From: CAZMCT01 sp964564785
GTDB lineage: Bacteria > Planctomycetota > Phycisphaerae > UBA1845 > Fen-1342
Assembly: GCA_964564785.1 (NCBI GenBank)
Contig: CAZMCT010000138.1
Location: 1 to 9,446, forward strand
DNA: 9,446 bases
Direction of reading: 5' to 3'
Part shown: positions 1 to 6,709 of the stretch, piece after piece
How positions within the stretch are numbered: the first letter of the stretch is position 1
Layout: each line of letters begins with the position of its first letter
Made by a program: the position numbers and the translations under genes
The notes under the pieces: model-generated
What the model was told of the DNA's origin: nothing
Databases searched by the model: none
Seen by the model: only the letters and a program-made list of their open reading frames with translations

Positions 1-1442
1 CCGCCGTCGCCGCCCCGACCGCCCTCGGCTTTGGCGTCACCGCCCCGGCCCCCGAACCCGGCCGATCCACCGTTGCCGCCGTAAGCGTTCGCGATACCGC
101 CCTGTCCGCCGTCGCCGACCAGGGTGCATCCGCTGAGACCCGGGCCACCCCAGCCGCCCTGCGCATAGGCCGCGCCGCCCTCGCCCCCGAATTGCAAAAG
201 GTCCAGCGATCCGTCGCCGCCGTTCCCGCCGTAGGCGATTGCCGTACCGCCGTATCCGCCCTGCGGATCCGAACTGTCCCCGAAACGCCCGTTGCCGGCG
301 ATCACAACTGCGCTGCCCCCCGCGCCCGCATGCGCCCATCGTCCGGCCACGGAAAGCCCGTAGCGTGGGTCGTTCCGGCGCGTCAGGTTCCCGCCGTTTC
401 CACCATACGCCTTCAGCACCGGCCCATCCCACGTGCCGGGTTGCAGATCCGGAATAGCGACCGTGATCGAACCGCCGTTGCCGCCCCAGAAGAACCCATC
501 GCCGCCACGGGCAGCGCGGTACACGCACATTTCGCCCCCGCAGACGCCGCGCGGCTGGGCGCGACCCGGCCCCGCGCCCTGGGTGGTCAATCCCGCCGAC
601 TCGATGTAGACAAGCGCCGCGTTGCCGCCGAAGCCGCCTTCGAACGTCCAGCCGCCCTCACCCCCTACCAGCGTCAGCGAATTCTCGTCCGGGTCGTAGT
701 CGGGCCAGTCCACCTCCGCGGCGTCGACGAACAGCACGCCCGAAGCTCCCCCGCTCCCCCCCAGCACATCCGCATCTGATTCCCCGAGCGTCAGCGGGCT
801 GCCGCCATCGCCGCCGTTACCAAGAGACAACAAGCCCTGCACCTTGAGTGTCCCACCCGCACCGAGCTTCAGGTCACCGCCCTGTCCACCCGCGCCTCCG
901 AGCGGGCTCTCCGCGCCGCCGCCCCCGGAGCCGGTCGCGACCTGGGCGCCTGCTTCGATCAGCAGGTCGCCGCCGGCGTCCAGTTCGACGCCGCCGCCGG
1001 CCCCGCCGGCCGGATTCTCATCCTCGTCCTGCGCGCCCGCGCGCCGCTTGCTCGCGGCCGCGCTCTCGCCCGGGGCCCCGCTGCTGGCCGTAATGTTCCC
1101 GCGTACCACGATGTTGCCCGCCGCGCGGATCGTGATCGCGGGCCCCGCATCGCCCGGCGTGGTCGGATCGTCGGCCAGGAGCTCGCCGTCAATCGTCACG
1201 TTCCCCGCGGCGTTGATCACCACATCCCCGCTGACGCGCGTCAACGCGCCGGCCGGGATGGTGAAATCCCGCACGTCGAGTTCGCCGGCCACGCTCGGCG
1301 GCGCAATCAGGTCTTCACCCGGCACGTACCCGTCGATCACGTCTGGCTGCTGATTGGGGCCGCAGGAGCTTCCCGCTCCCCCGAGCACGACCGACAGCCC
1401 GCAGAACGTGACCAGCACCGCCCGTAAACGCAACCGATTCAT
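1..1442 (-). CDS. Glycine-rich PGRS-like exported protein (3' end beyond window)
   Basis: The frame is open from an ATG at 1442 to the left edge, giving 480 codons with no stop, so the C-terminus is missing. AGAGGG lies a few bases upstream as a ribosome binding site. Residues 1-27 are a signal peptide: basic MNRLRLR, a hydrophobic core, then GSSC. Cys27 could be lipidated, but Gly at -3 makes the lipobox poor. Residues about 50-170 alternate short beta-like strands with turns (SGDVVINAAGNVTIDGELL, AITIRAAGNIVVRGNI), which suggests a right-handed beta-helix or adhesin-like fold. From about residue 145 the protein is dominated by GGxGG runs, and AYGGNGG recurs at residues 345, 403 and 453. Cys301 and Cys306 could pair. 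The composition resembles mycobacterial PE_PGRS repeats, but no PE domain is present. The function is unknown; a surface or matrix protein is inferred. The frame is well supported because glycine periodicity persists throughout. Confidence 0.85.
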   Translation of the reverse strand, partial: MNRLRLRAVLVTFCGLSVVLGGAGSSCGPNQQPDVIDGYVPGEDLIAPPSVAGELDVRDFTIPAGALTRVSGDVVINAAGNVTIDGELLADDPTTPGDAGPAITIRAAGNIVVRGNITASSGAPGESAAASKRRAGAQDEDENPAGGAGGGVELDAGGDLLIEAGAQVATGSGGGGAESPLGGAGGQGGDLKLGAGGTLKVQGLLSLGNGGDGGSPLTLGESDADVLGGSGGASGVLFVDAAEVDWPDYDPDENSLTLVGGEGGWTFEGGFGGNAALVYIESAGLTTQGAGPGRAQPRGVCGGEMCVYRAARGGDGFFWGGNGGSITVAIPDLQPGTWDGPVLKAYGGNGGNLTRRNDPRYGLSVAGRWAHAGAGGSAVVIAGNGRFGDSSDPQGGYGGTAIAYGGNGGDGSLDLLQFGGEGGAAYAQGGWGGPGLSGCTLVGDGGQGGIANAYGGNGGSAGFGGRGGDAKAEGGRGGDG

Positions 1443-1499
1443 CACGCATTCCCTCTGACAGACCCGTGCGGGTGCCGCGTCCACACGCCGGACGCATGT

Positions 1500-2909
1500 T
1501 CAGTCCTCGAGTGCCGCCTGCCAGCCGGCCGGCAGCGCAAGCTCCATGAGCCACACCTGCTCGCTTCCGACTTCCTGCCCCCAGTTCGTCGCCCAGACCA
1601 CCCGTGACCCATCGCGCGCCAGGCTGGCCTGCGTTTCCTCCCAGTACGCCGCGGCCGTGCCGTAGACCTTCGCAAGATAGAAGACCCGCGGGGCGGCCGG
1701 GTCGAGGCGCACCAGCGTAATTGTCCGATCGAGCCAGTTGCTTTCGGGCAGGTCGGGCGCCGTGAACGTCGAGACGACGCAGTAGCCGGCCGCGTTGCAC
1801 GAGATGTGTACGCTGCTACGCAGTCCCTGCGGCGCGTCGGAGTCGTAGAAAAGCCGGATGAGCGGCAGGCGACCCGTTCCGGTGTAGCTGCCGCCCGCGT
1901 CGAGTATCGGCTGCGTGCTCGGGTCCAACGGGATCAGGTCGATGTAGTCGGTCTGGGTGTTCTGCATGACGATGACTTCGCGGCCGTCGCTGTCCAGCCC
2001 GACGTCGGCATGCGCGATGCCGTAGTCGAGACGTTGAAACTCGGACAACTCGCGGTTCGCCAACGTGAGGCCGGTCAGCGGGGCCGCGTTGTCCCAGTCG
2101 CCGCCGATCAGCGCCCAGGTGCCCCGCGGCGACATGCCCACCCAGTCGATGCGAGCCTCGTCCGCGGCCAGCGGCAACACGCCCAGCACCCGGTCCTGCT
2201 CCCGATCCCACGTGAACACGTAGCGCACGCGGTAGTCGTCCGCGCTGCCCTGCAACAGGAGCGCCCAGTAGCGGAAGTCGGTCGAGGGCTCGCCCTCGTC
2301 ACGCGTCGTGATGCGATACAGGTCGGGGTTGGCGGCCAGGAGATCGGCGAGGGCCTCGTCCGCGGCGAAGTCCTTCACGATTTCCGTCGCGCCGGTGTCG
2401 ACCCGGATCGTGACAATCCGGAATTCCTGGAGCCCCCACAGCCGCGCCGGATCGTCCGGATCCCAGCGCGGCTCCGCGACGCTTACGGTCCGCACCAGGT
2501 TCTCCGCCCGGTCGTACGGCGCTGACGTCGTGCGATAGATGCGCCACTCGCCCTCCGGAACGTACTGAAGCAGGACCAGTGTGCCGTCGGCGTTGAACGG
2601 GTCGTGTCGTGCGTACTCGTGCCGCAGCCCGATCGTGGCCACGACGCGCGTCTGGGCTGTGCCGAGTCGTGCATCCCTCACCGATTGCCCGGGTCCGGGG
2701 GCCGCGGCCGGGAGTAGCGGGTACTTCGCGTTCTCTCCGGACAGCGGATCGCGGACTTCCACGAAGATACCGTCGACCAGCCCGTTAGGATCCTCGTTCG
2801 GGTCGGGTGTGTTTGGCTCGGGCCGGCCCCGCGGGCAGCCGCCCAACCAGCCCAGCAGGGCGGACAGGGTCGCGCCGCAGCACGCCGCTCGTTTCCAGGC
2901 GTGGTTCAC
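1500..2909 (-). CDS. Lipoprotein with WD40/TolB-like beta-propeller character
   Basis: This 469-residue protein starts at GTG (2909-2907), preceded by an AGAGGGAAG ribosome binding site, and ends in TGA. The N-terminus is a lipoprotein signal with lipobox LGGC at Cys25, followed by a low-complexity Pro/Asn/Asp/Glu spacer (about 26-45). The body repeatedly shows blade-like motifs of the SxDGxxVVW kind: FNADGTLVLLQ near 106, MSPRGTWALIGGDWDN near 259, LDSDGREVIVMQN near 305 and LARDGSRVVWATNWG near 430. These are typical of TolB/PD40-type propellers. Cys371 and Cys377 could form a disulfide. No catalytic motif is recognisable. It lies 71 bases after the GH114 gene and 57 bases before the glycine-rich gene on the same strand, so co-transcription is possible. 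An envelope binding or scaffolding role is inferred. The propeller call rests on motif appearance only. Confidence 0.82.
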   Translation of the reverse strand: MNHAWKRAACCGATLSALLGWLGGCPRGRPEPNTPDPNEDPNGLVDGIFVEVRDPLSGENAKYPLLPAAAPGPGQSVRDARLGTAQTRVVATIGLRHEYARHDPFNADGTLVLLQYVPEGEWRIYRTTSAPYDRAENLVRTVSVAEPRWDPDDPARLWGLQEFRIVTIRVDTGATEIVKDFAADEALADLLAANPDLYRITTRDEGEPSTDFRYWALLLQGSADDYRVRYVFTWDREQDRVLGVLPLAADEARIDWVGMSPRGTWALIGGDWDNAAPLTGLTLANRELSEFQRLDYGIAHADVGLDSDGREVIVMQNTQTDYIDLIPLDPSTQPILDAGGSYTGTGRLPLIRLFYDSDAPQGLRSSVHISCNAAGYCVVSTFTAPDLPESNWLDRTITLVRLDPAAPRVFYLAKVYGTAAAYWEETQASLARDGSRVVWATNWGQEVGSEQVWLMELALPAGWQAALED

Positions 2910-2980
2910 GAATCTTCCCTCTCTTCAAGCCGCTCAGACATGCCCGTGACGTCCGCCGCGGCGCTCGACCGGTGGCTCCG

Positions 2981-3859
2981 TCAGGGCTCGCAACTGAACC
3001 GCAGCGAGTCGTCCAGGTCGACCGGCAGCACGAGCGTCCGCAGGCCCTGCGCCCGCGCCGCCGCGCACAACGCGGCCCGCTCCGCCGCATCACTCACGTA
3101 GCGCTCGGCGTACTCGGCGTTGAACACCGGCTTGCCGGCCGCGATGAACGGTGCAAGCGCGTCGCACTCGTCGTACTCGTGGCACTGCTCATTCACACTG
3201 AAGTCGAAGTACGCGACGAGTTCGGCCACCTGATCCAGGTCGTTCTTGAGCCCCACGCACAGCCCGCGGGCGTGGGCCGCCTCGGCGACGAAGCGGTTGA
3301 ACTCGAGCTGATCCTCCGCCGTCAGCGGGAAACCGCTCTCGTTGGCGTACGCATCGACGTTGTCCGGTTCGACGCAGTCGCAGCCCTTCGCGGCCGCCAG
3401 ATCCAGGCGCGCCAGCACGATCCGGCGGACGTTGGCCGAGCGGATGTCCAGCCAGCGCTCGTCGCTGAAATCCTCGAGCGTCCTCCCCAGCTCGCCCGCC
3501 TCGAATTCCCCCGCGTCCGGCCGGAAGTCCTCGAACGTGCCCGCCGAGAAGTAGCAGATCACCCGGCGATCCCGGGCGTGCAGCGCCGCAATCAACTCCG
3601 TCGTGGATTCGAACAGGTCGATGTCATACACATCCACGGCGTACGATATGTTGATCGCGCCGCTTTCGTCCGGTTGAAGTTGCCACTGCCATGTGCTCTC
3701 CACGCCTGGACGATACCAGTCCGTGGCGTCGGGCAGCGGCGTATTCGGATCGCCCGTCGAGTCGCCGTCGGCATCGGGCACGGCGCCGTTCGGGGGACAG
3801 CCGAGCAGGCCGCCCAGCAGCCCGGGTAGTAGCAGCAGCCGGAGCACGCGTCGCGCCAT
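2981..3859 (-). CDS. GH114-family glycoside hydrolase, lipoprotein (endo-alpha-1,4-polygalactosaminidase type)
   Basis: This 292-residue protein belongs to the GH114 TIM-barrel family (old name DUF297), whose characterised members cut alpha-1,4-linked galactosamine polymers. Family signatures in order are WQWQLQ (57-62), VDVYDIDLFE (75-84), VICYFSAGTFEDFRPD (100-115), WLDIR (136-140), CDCVEPDNVDAY (160-171), GLKNDLDQ (203-210) and DFSVNEQC (219-226). Asp166 and Glu224 are the likely catalytic acids. Their 58-residue spacing matches what I recall for Asp189/Glu247 of fungal Ega3. The leader has lipobox LLGC with Cys21 and a short acidic/Pro spacer, so the enzyme is probably anchored in a membrane facing the periplasm or outside. 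The ATG at 3859 is preferred over the in-frame ATG at 3898. It has AAGAGG five bases upstream and places the basic n-region directly before the hydrophobic core. The native substrate in bacteria is uncertain. Confidence 0.9.
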   Translation of the reverse strand: MARRVLRLLLLPGLLGGLLGCPPNGAVPDADGDSTGDPNTPLPDATDWYRPGVESTWQWQLQPDESGAINISYAVDVYDIDLFESTTELIAALHARDRRVICYFSAGTFEDFRPDAGEFEAGELGRTLEDFSDERWLDIRSANVRRIVLARLDLAAAKGCDCVEPDNVDAYANESGFPLTAEDQLEFNRFVAEAAHARGLCVGLKNDLDQVAELVAYFDFSVNEQCHEYDECDALAPFIAAGKPVFNAEYAERYVSDAAERAALCAAARAQGLRTLVLPVDLDDSLRFSCEP

Positions 3860-3864
3860 GGCCG

Positions 3865-3870
3865 CCTCTT
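3865..3870 (-). promoter_or_regulatory. Ribosome binding site of the GH114 gene
   Basis: AAGAGG on the minus strand lies five bases before the ATG at 3859. The longer alternative start at 3898 has no comparable purine-rich sequence ahead of it, so this site decides the start and gives a conventional lipoprotein leader. Confidence 0.6.
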
Positions 3871-3973
3871 CGCGCCGACTCCCGCCTGAGACCGCCATCC
3901 CGCGTCCAAGGCGGTGCGGTAAACGCCTACGCTATCCGCCCGGTGGGGGGTGAGCAAGCTGGAAGAGCACGCA

Positions 3974-3993
3974 GCGCCGGCGTAAGCCGGCGC
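3974..3993. repeat. Perfect 8-bp inverted repeat with 4-base loop (REP-like palindrome)
   Basis: GCGCCGGC (3974-3981) and GCCGGCGC (3986-3993) are perfectly complementary around the loop GTAA (TTAC on the minus strand). It sits in the 292-base gap between the octaheme cytochrome and the GH114 gene, about 160 bases after the cytochrome stop and 115 before the GH114 start. No T-run follows on either strand, so it is not a classic intrinsic terminator. It could be a dispersed REP-like element, a transcript-stabilising hairpin or part of a leader. The structure is certain; the role is not. Confidence 0.55.
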
Positions 3994-4057
3994 GCGGTCT
4001 CGTTGGGCGAGGCGGGTGTTTCTTCTCCCGAGCAGCAGGCCGCTTGCACACAACCGG

Positions 4058-4090
4058 CCGGCCGGCGATTGCCGGGATGATGCCGGCCGG
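4058..4090. repeat. 9-bp inverted repeat downstream of the octaheme cytochrome gene
   Basis: CCGGCCGGC (4058-4066) pairs with GCCGGCCGG (4082-4090) across a 15-base loop, starting about 60 bases after the cytochrome stop codon. It could act as a transcript-end hairpin, but no T-tract follows. CCGG-rich arms also arise easily in GC-rich DNA. The remainder of the 3860-4151 gap shows no open frame with coding character. Confidence 0.35.
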
Positions 4091-4151
4091 AAACCGTCGG
4101 GGCGCCGCATCCCAAGATGGGGGCGGGCGCTTGCCGGACGCGGGCCCCGGC

Positions 4152-5672
4152 TCAGTCGCCGAGCGGGTCGGCCTCGTATCCGAGCGACTCGAAGAAGCCC
4201 TCTACGCCATGACAGCTCTGACAGCTCAAGGCTTGGTCGGCCGGGGCGATCTCGTGGTTCACCGTCAGATACATCACGGTGTGGGCGAAGCCGAAGGTCC
4301 CGCTATACGGCTGGCCGGCGTAGGCGGTGCCCTCGGCCAAGGCCGCGCCCCAGTCGTATTTCACCCAGTACGCGTTGGGACCGGCAGCCTGGCCGAACAG
4401 GTGCGGCACGAGGAGTCGCTTCTGGACCGTGTCCGCCGGCTGGTCACCGATAAAGCGCTTGAAGGGGTAGATCTTCGCGGTGGGATCGTCGATGCTGCCC
4501 TGCGGCTCGGCGATCACGACGGGGTCTTCAGGGGTGCCGGCGTTTTCGTACGTGTCGGAAACGTTGATGACACGGCGCGTCCACTGCCCATTGAACCACC
4601 GGTACACCGGAGTGACGTTCTTGCCCCAGACGAACTCGCCCTTCATCTTGTCGTAGTCGGGCTTGCCGTATTCGTCCAGGACGGGTGTGCGGTCGCTGTC
4701 GCCCGCCTTGGACCAGTACCATTCCAGCTTCGTCGGCTTGCTGCGGGCCAGGGCCGGGATGTGACAAGTCACGCAGGCGACCCGCGCAGTGTGTCCGTTC
4801 AGCAGGCCGCTGAGAATGGGGGTGCGCTCGTGCGGCTCTTCCGTGTGGCAGCGCTCGCAGTGGGGCGACTTCCCGCCCTCGTCCACCGAGTGCAGGGGCA
4901 TTCCGGCAATCCCGTGGTGCTCGGCGGTGTGGCACGTCTGGCATTGGAACCCCTGGCCGCCCATGTGCACGTCCAGTTCCGCCGTGGGCGCGCCCATGTC
5001 GCTCGACAGGTCGGGGTGCTTCACGTTGTCGCCGCCCCCGGCGTAGAAATGGCAGAAGCCGCAGTTCTTGCGGTTCGGCTGGCCGACATTGTAGGCCACG
5101 TTTTGCAGCTCTTCGGCCGTCACGACCGTGTCCACCCCCTCGACCATCATGGACGGTGGGCCACCCCCTCCGTTCGCATTCGGGTGTTTCCGGTACGTAT
5201 TGGTCGTATCGTGGCAGATCAGGCAGTCGACGCTGTCGGTCGACTCGAAGTCAAACTCGTCATTCTTCCAGCCGAAGCTCGGGTGGCACTGCGAGCAGCG
5301 CCCCTCGTTCGAGGGCACGGCGAGGCAGAAGTTGTTGATCAGGTCGCGTTTGCCGTGCGTTTCCCCCTCCAGCCCGACGATGTTCTCCGTCTGACCGGCC
5401 CAGCGCCAGTGGCCCGTCTGGAGCAGCTCGTTTGCGGCCCCACCGTGACACAGCAGGCAATCGCTCGGGCCGCTGAACCCGTCTAGCAGCTCCGTGAAGA
5501 TCTTCTCGTGCAGGCTCTTCTCCACCGGCGAGTTGCTGTCATTGGGTTCATTCGGCTCGTTCGGTTCATTCGCGTCGTTGGGGTCCGCGGCCGGCGGGCA
5601 GCCGCCGATCAACAAAGCAAGACACGTGAGGAGGCTGAGTGCGCTAAACAGGAACGGCGCGCGAGTGGACAT
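4152..5672 (-). CDS. Octaheme c-type cytochrome, tetrathionate reductase (OTR) family, lipoprotein
   Basis: The 506-residue protein carries exactly eight CxxCH heme-binding motifs, starting at Cys72, 126, 150, 204, 244, 272, 300 and 484. Their spacing and flanking sequences fit the octaheme tetrathionate reductase family known from Shewanella: CLICHDTTNTYRKHP, CGFCHFYAGGGDNVKHPDL, FQCQTCHTAEHH and ACVTCHIPA. Lys162, just after the third motif, is the likely lysine ligand of the catalytic heme. Characterised members reduce tetrathionate, nitrite and hydroxylamine in vitro, but their physiological role is unsettled. The leader ends in lipobox IGGC with Cys25, followed by a spacer with three NEP repeats, so the protein is predicted to be lipid-anchored outside the cytoplasmic membrane. 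The ATG at 5672 is chosen because GAAGGAG lies six bases upstream; the in-frame TTG at 5678 abuts that site. No quinol dehydrogenase partner is visible, so the electron donor is unknown. Confidence 0.93.
   Translation of the reverse strand: MSTRAPFLFSALSLLTCLALLIGGCPPAADPNDANEPNEPNEPNDSNSPVEKSLHEKIFTELLDGFSGPSDCLLCHGGAANELLQTGHWRWAGQTENIVGLEGETHGKRDLINNFCLAVPSNEGRCSQCHPSFGWKNDEFDFESTDSVDCLICHDTTNTYRKHPNANGGGGPPSMMVEGVDTVVTAEELQNVAYNVGQPNRKNCGFCHFYAGGGDNVKHPDLSSDMGAPTAELDVHMGGQGFQCQTCHTAEHHGIAGMPLHSVDEGGKSPHCERCHTEEPHERTPILSGLLNGHTARVACVTCHIPALARSKPTKLEWYWSKAGDSDRTPVLDEYGKPDYDKMKGEFVWGKNVTPVYRWFNGQWTRRVINVSDTYENAGTPEDPVVIAEPQGSIDDPTAKIYPFKRFIGDQPADTVQKRLLVPHLFGQAAGPNAYWVKYDWGAALAEGTAYAGQPYSGTFGFAHTVMYLTVNHEIAPADQALSCQSCHGVEGFFESLGYEADPLGD
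5544..5570 (-). repeat. Three tandem 9-bp units encoding NEP in the lipoprotein spacer
   Basis: AATGAACCG, AACGAGCCG and AATGAACCC follow each other and encode Asn-Glu-Pro three times, just after the lipid-anchor cysteine of the octaheme cytochrome. Codons differ at third positions, so the amino acid pattern rather than the DNA repeat appears conserved. It probably forms a flexible tether between the membrane anchor and the heme domain. Confidence 0.75.
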
Positions 5673-5678
5673 GGCCAA

Positions 5679-5685
5679 CTCCTTC
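5679..5685 (-). promoter_or_regulatory. Ribosome binding site of the octaheme cytochrome gene
   Basis: GAAGGAG on the minus strand lies six bases before the ATG at 5672. It is the strongest Shine-Dalgarno match in the window and rules out the TTG at 5678 as the start, because that codon directly touches the site. Confidence 0.75.
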
Positions 5686-5715
5686 TACTGAAAGAGGTTT
5701 TGCAGCTCTTCGCGT

Positions 5716-5744
5716 ATTATTCCCCGACACGCAAGGGGGGTCTT
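5716..5744 (-). promoter_or_regulatory. Possible sigma70-type promoter for the octaheme cytochrome gene
   Basis: AATAAT on the minus strand (5721-5716) matches the -10 consensus at five of six positions and is one of the few AT-rich spots in the window. AAGACC (5744-5739), 17 bases upstream, has only the central GAC of a -35 box. A weak -35 would fit a promoter that needs an activator, such as the upstream LuxR-type regulator. This is only a suggestion from sequence. Confidence 0.25.
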
Positions 5745-5789
5745 TCTCTGCGGGGGGGATTTTCTTCCCCGCCACTGGGGGCGCGGGGG
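5735..5789 (+). other. G-tract cluster in the regulator-cytochrome gap
   Basis: Four runs of five to seven G occur on the plus strand at 5735-5740, 5752-5758, 5777-5781 and 5785-5789, within the 133-base gap upstream of the octaheme cytochrome. The loops are 11, 18 and 3 bases, so an intramolecular G-quadruplex is possible but not of the compact type. The tract lies just upstream of, and partly over, the possible promoter. Confidence 0.35.
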
Positions 5790-5805
5790 CGGCGCCCCGG
5801 CCGGG

Positions 5806-6537
5806 CTAGGTCAGGTGGTGCCGGACTGCGAAGCTGACCGCGGCCGCCCGCGAATGCAGCCCCAGCTTTCGATAGACGCTCTTGAGATGAGACCGCACGG
5901 TCGAGACAGCCACGCCGTGCTGTTCGGCGATGTCCTCGTTGCTCAGCCCCCGGCCGACCAGCCGCAGCGTCCGGAGTTCCTGAGCCGTCAGCCGCGTCAG
6001 GTATTCGGGCGGGTCCGTAGCTTCGTTCGTCAGGTGCAGCAGGCGGTTGGCCACTTCCCGACTCAGCTCGAGATTCAGCGACCGCTCGCCGGTCACGTCG
6101 CAGAACAGCAGCGCCCGGCCGATCTGTCGTCCGTCGGGGGTCGCGCATTGCGTCGCGCTCAGCTTCAGATCGACCCGCCGCGGCCACCGCAGCGACACGT
6201 CGCCCATGCAGTTGCCGGAGTCGCAACCGGCTTCGTGCCAGAAGGCCAAAAGCTGCGGGTCGCGCAGCACCTCCTGGATCGGCCGGCCGAGGCACTCGCG
6301 GCCTCTCACGCCCAACACGCCTTCGGCCGCGCGGTTCAGGTACACCAGCCGGCCGCGGGTGTCGATCAGCAGCAGGCCGATGGAGAGGCCGGCCACCGCC
6401 TGCTGGAGGAAGCAATCCTGCGGCTGACGGCAGCGCCAGTGCGCCGCGCGCGGGGCGGCTTCCCGGCGGCGATGCTGCGGATGCGATGAGCGGCTCACGG
6501 CGACCTCGTCGACAGACCTGAACGGCACGCCCGACAC
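5806..6537 (-). CDS. PAS domain-containing LuxR-type transcriptional regulator
   Basis: The 243-residue cytoplasmic protein has an N-terminal PAS sensor domain (about 45-150, with AGLSIGLLLIDTRGRLVYLN and NRAAEGVLGV) and a C-terminal LuxR/GerE helix-turn-helix (about 182-243: LTAQELRTLRLVGRGLSNED, then VSTVRSHLKSVYRKLGLHSR). There is no receiver domain and no membrane segment, so it is a one-component sensor-regulator rather than a two-component response regulator. The PAS domain is rich in cysteine: Cys82, Cys105, Cys110, Cys131 and Cys146, with a CDSGNC motif. This could bind metal or sense redox state. The next gene downstream, 133 bases on, encodes the octaheme cytochrome, its likely target. 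The start at GTG 6537 lacks a good ribosome binding site. GTG 6498 has GAGG five bases upstream and is a plausible alternative that leaves both domains intact. Confidence 0.9.
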   Translation of the reverse strand: MSGVPFRSVDEVAVSRSSHPQHRRREAAPRAAHWRCRQPQDCFLQQAVAGLSIGLLLIDTRGRLVYLNRAAEGVLGVRGRECLGRPIQEVLRDPQLLAFWHEAGCDSGNCMGDVSLRWPRRVDLKLSATQCATPDGRQIGRALLFCDVTGERSLNLELSREVANRLLHLTNEATDPPEYLTRLTAQELRTLRLVGRGLSNEDIAEQHGVAVSTVRSHLKSVYRKLGLHSRAAAVSFAVRHHLT

Positions 6538-6632
6538 GCACGGTTCGAGAACATCCTACAACCGCGGCGACGGATCTCCCAGCGGGGCCCGTGCGGTCGG
6601 ACCCCAAAAGCGCCCAAAACAACCAACCGGGG

Positions 6633-6651
6633 GACCGACCTCTGGTCGGTC
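6633..6651 (-). terminator. Probable intrinsic terminator after the three-enzyme fusion gene
   Basis: GACCGACC and GGTCGGTC form a perfect 8-bp stem with a 3-base loop, about 58 bases after the TAG stop of the upstream gene. On the minus strand the stem is followed by CCCCGG, then by TTGGTTGTTTT and another TTTT, so it is T-rich but interrupted. It would separate the fusion gene from the regulator gene. The same palindrome could instead serve as an operator ahead of the regulator. Confidence 0.5.
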
Positions 6652-6709
6652 AGGTGACAGGCGCGCGGCCGGTCATGAACGGTTTTGACAGCCGCGCCAA
6701 CGTCCGACG

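Noticed and set aside
844..1353. Plus-strand Pro/Ser-rich frame, and another at 192-779, opposite the glycine-rich gene
   Set aside because: Pro/Ala/Arg-rich translations are the mirror of GGC/GGN glycine codons; the minus strand has the signal peptide and an uninterrupted frame of 480 codons.
1..1442. Mycobacterial PE_PGRS protein
   Set aside because: Only the glycine-rich repeat style is shared; there is no PE domain, and the N-terminus is a signal peptide.
1477..1495. Hairpin GCGTCC/GGACGC just after the stop of the propeller lipoprotein gene
   Set aside because: Only six base pairs with a 7-base loop and no T-run; such stems are common by chance in this GC-rich DNA.
2807..3829. Plus-strand open frames opposite the GH114 and propeller lipoprotein genes (also 1806-2525)
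   Set aside because: The minus-strand genes have signal peptides, ribosome binding sites and family motifs; the plus-strand frames have none and cross gene boundaries.
3914..3957. Promoter-like pair TTGCTC and TAGCGT, 17 bases apart, upstream of the GH114 gene on the minus strand
   Set aside because: Each hexamer matches only three of six consensus positions, so it is not distinguishable from background.
4044..5486. Long plus-strand open frame opposite the octaheme cytochrome
   Set aside because: It lies wholly antisense to a gene with eight heme motifs and family signatures. Its translation is low-information Arg/Val/Ala sequence with no domain, as expected for GC-rich DNA.
5676..5678. TTG as start of the octaheme cytochrome
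   Set aside because: It touches the GAAGGAG ribosome binding site directly, leaving no spacing; the ATG at 5672 has ideal spacing.
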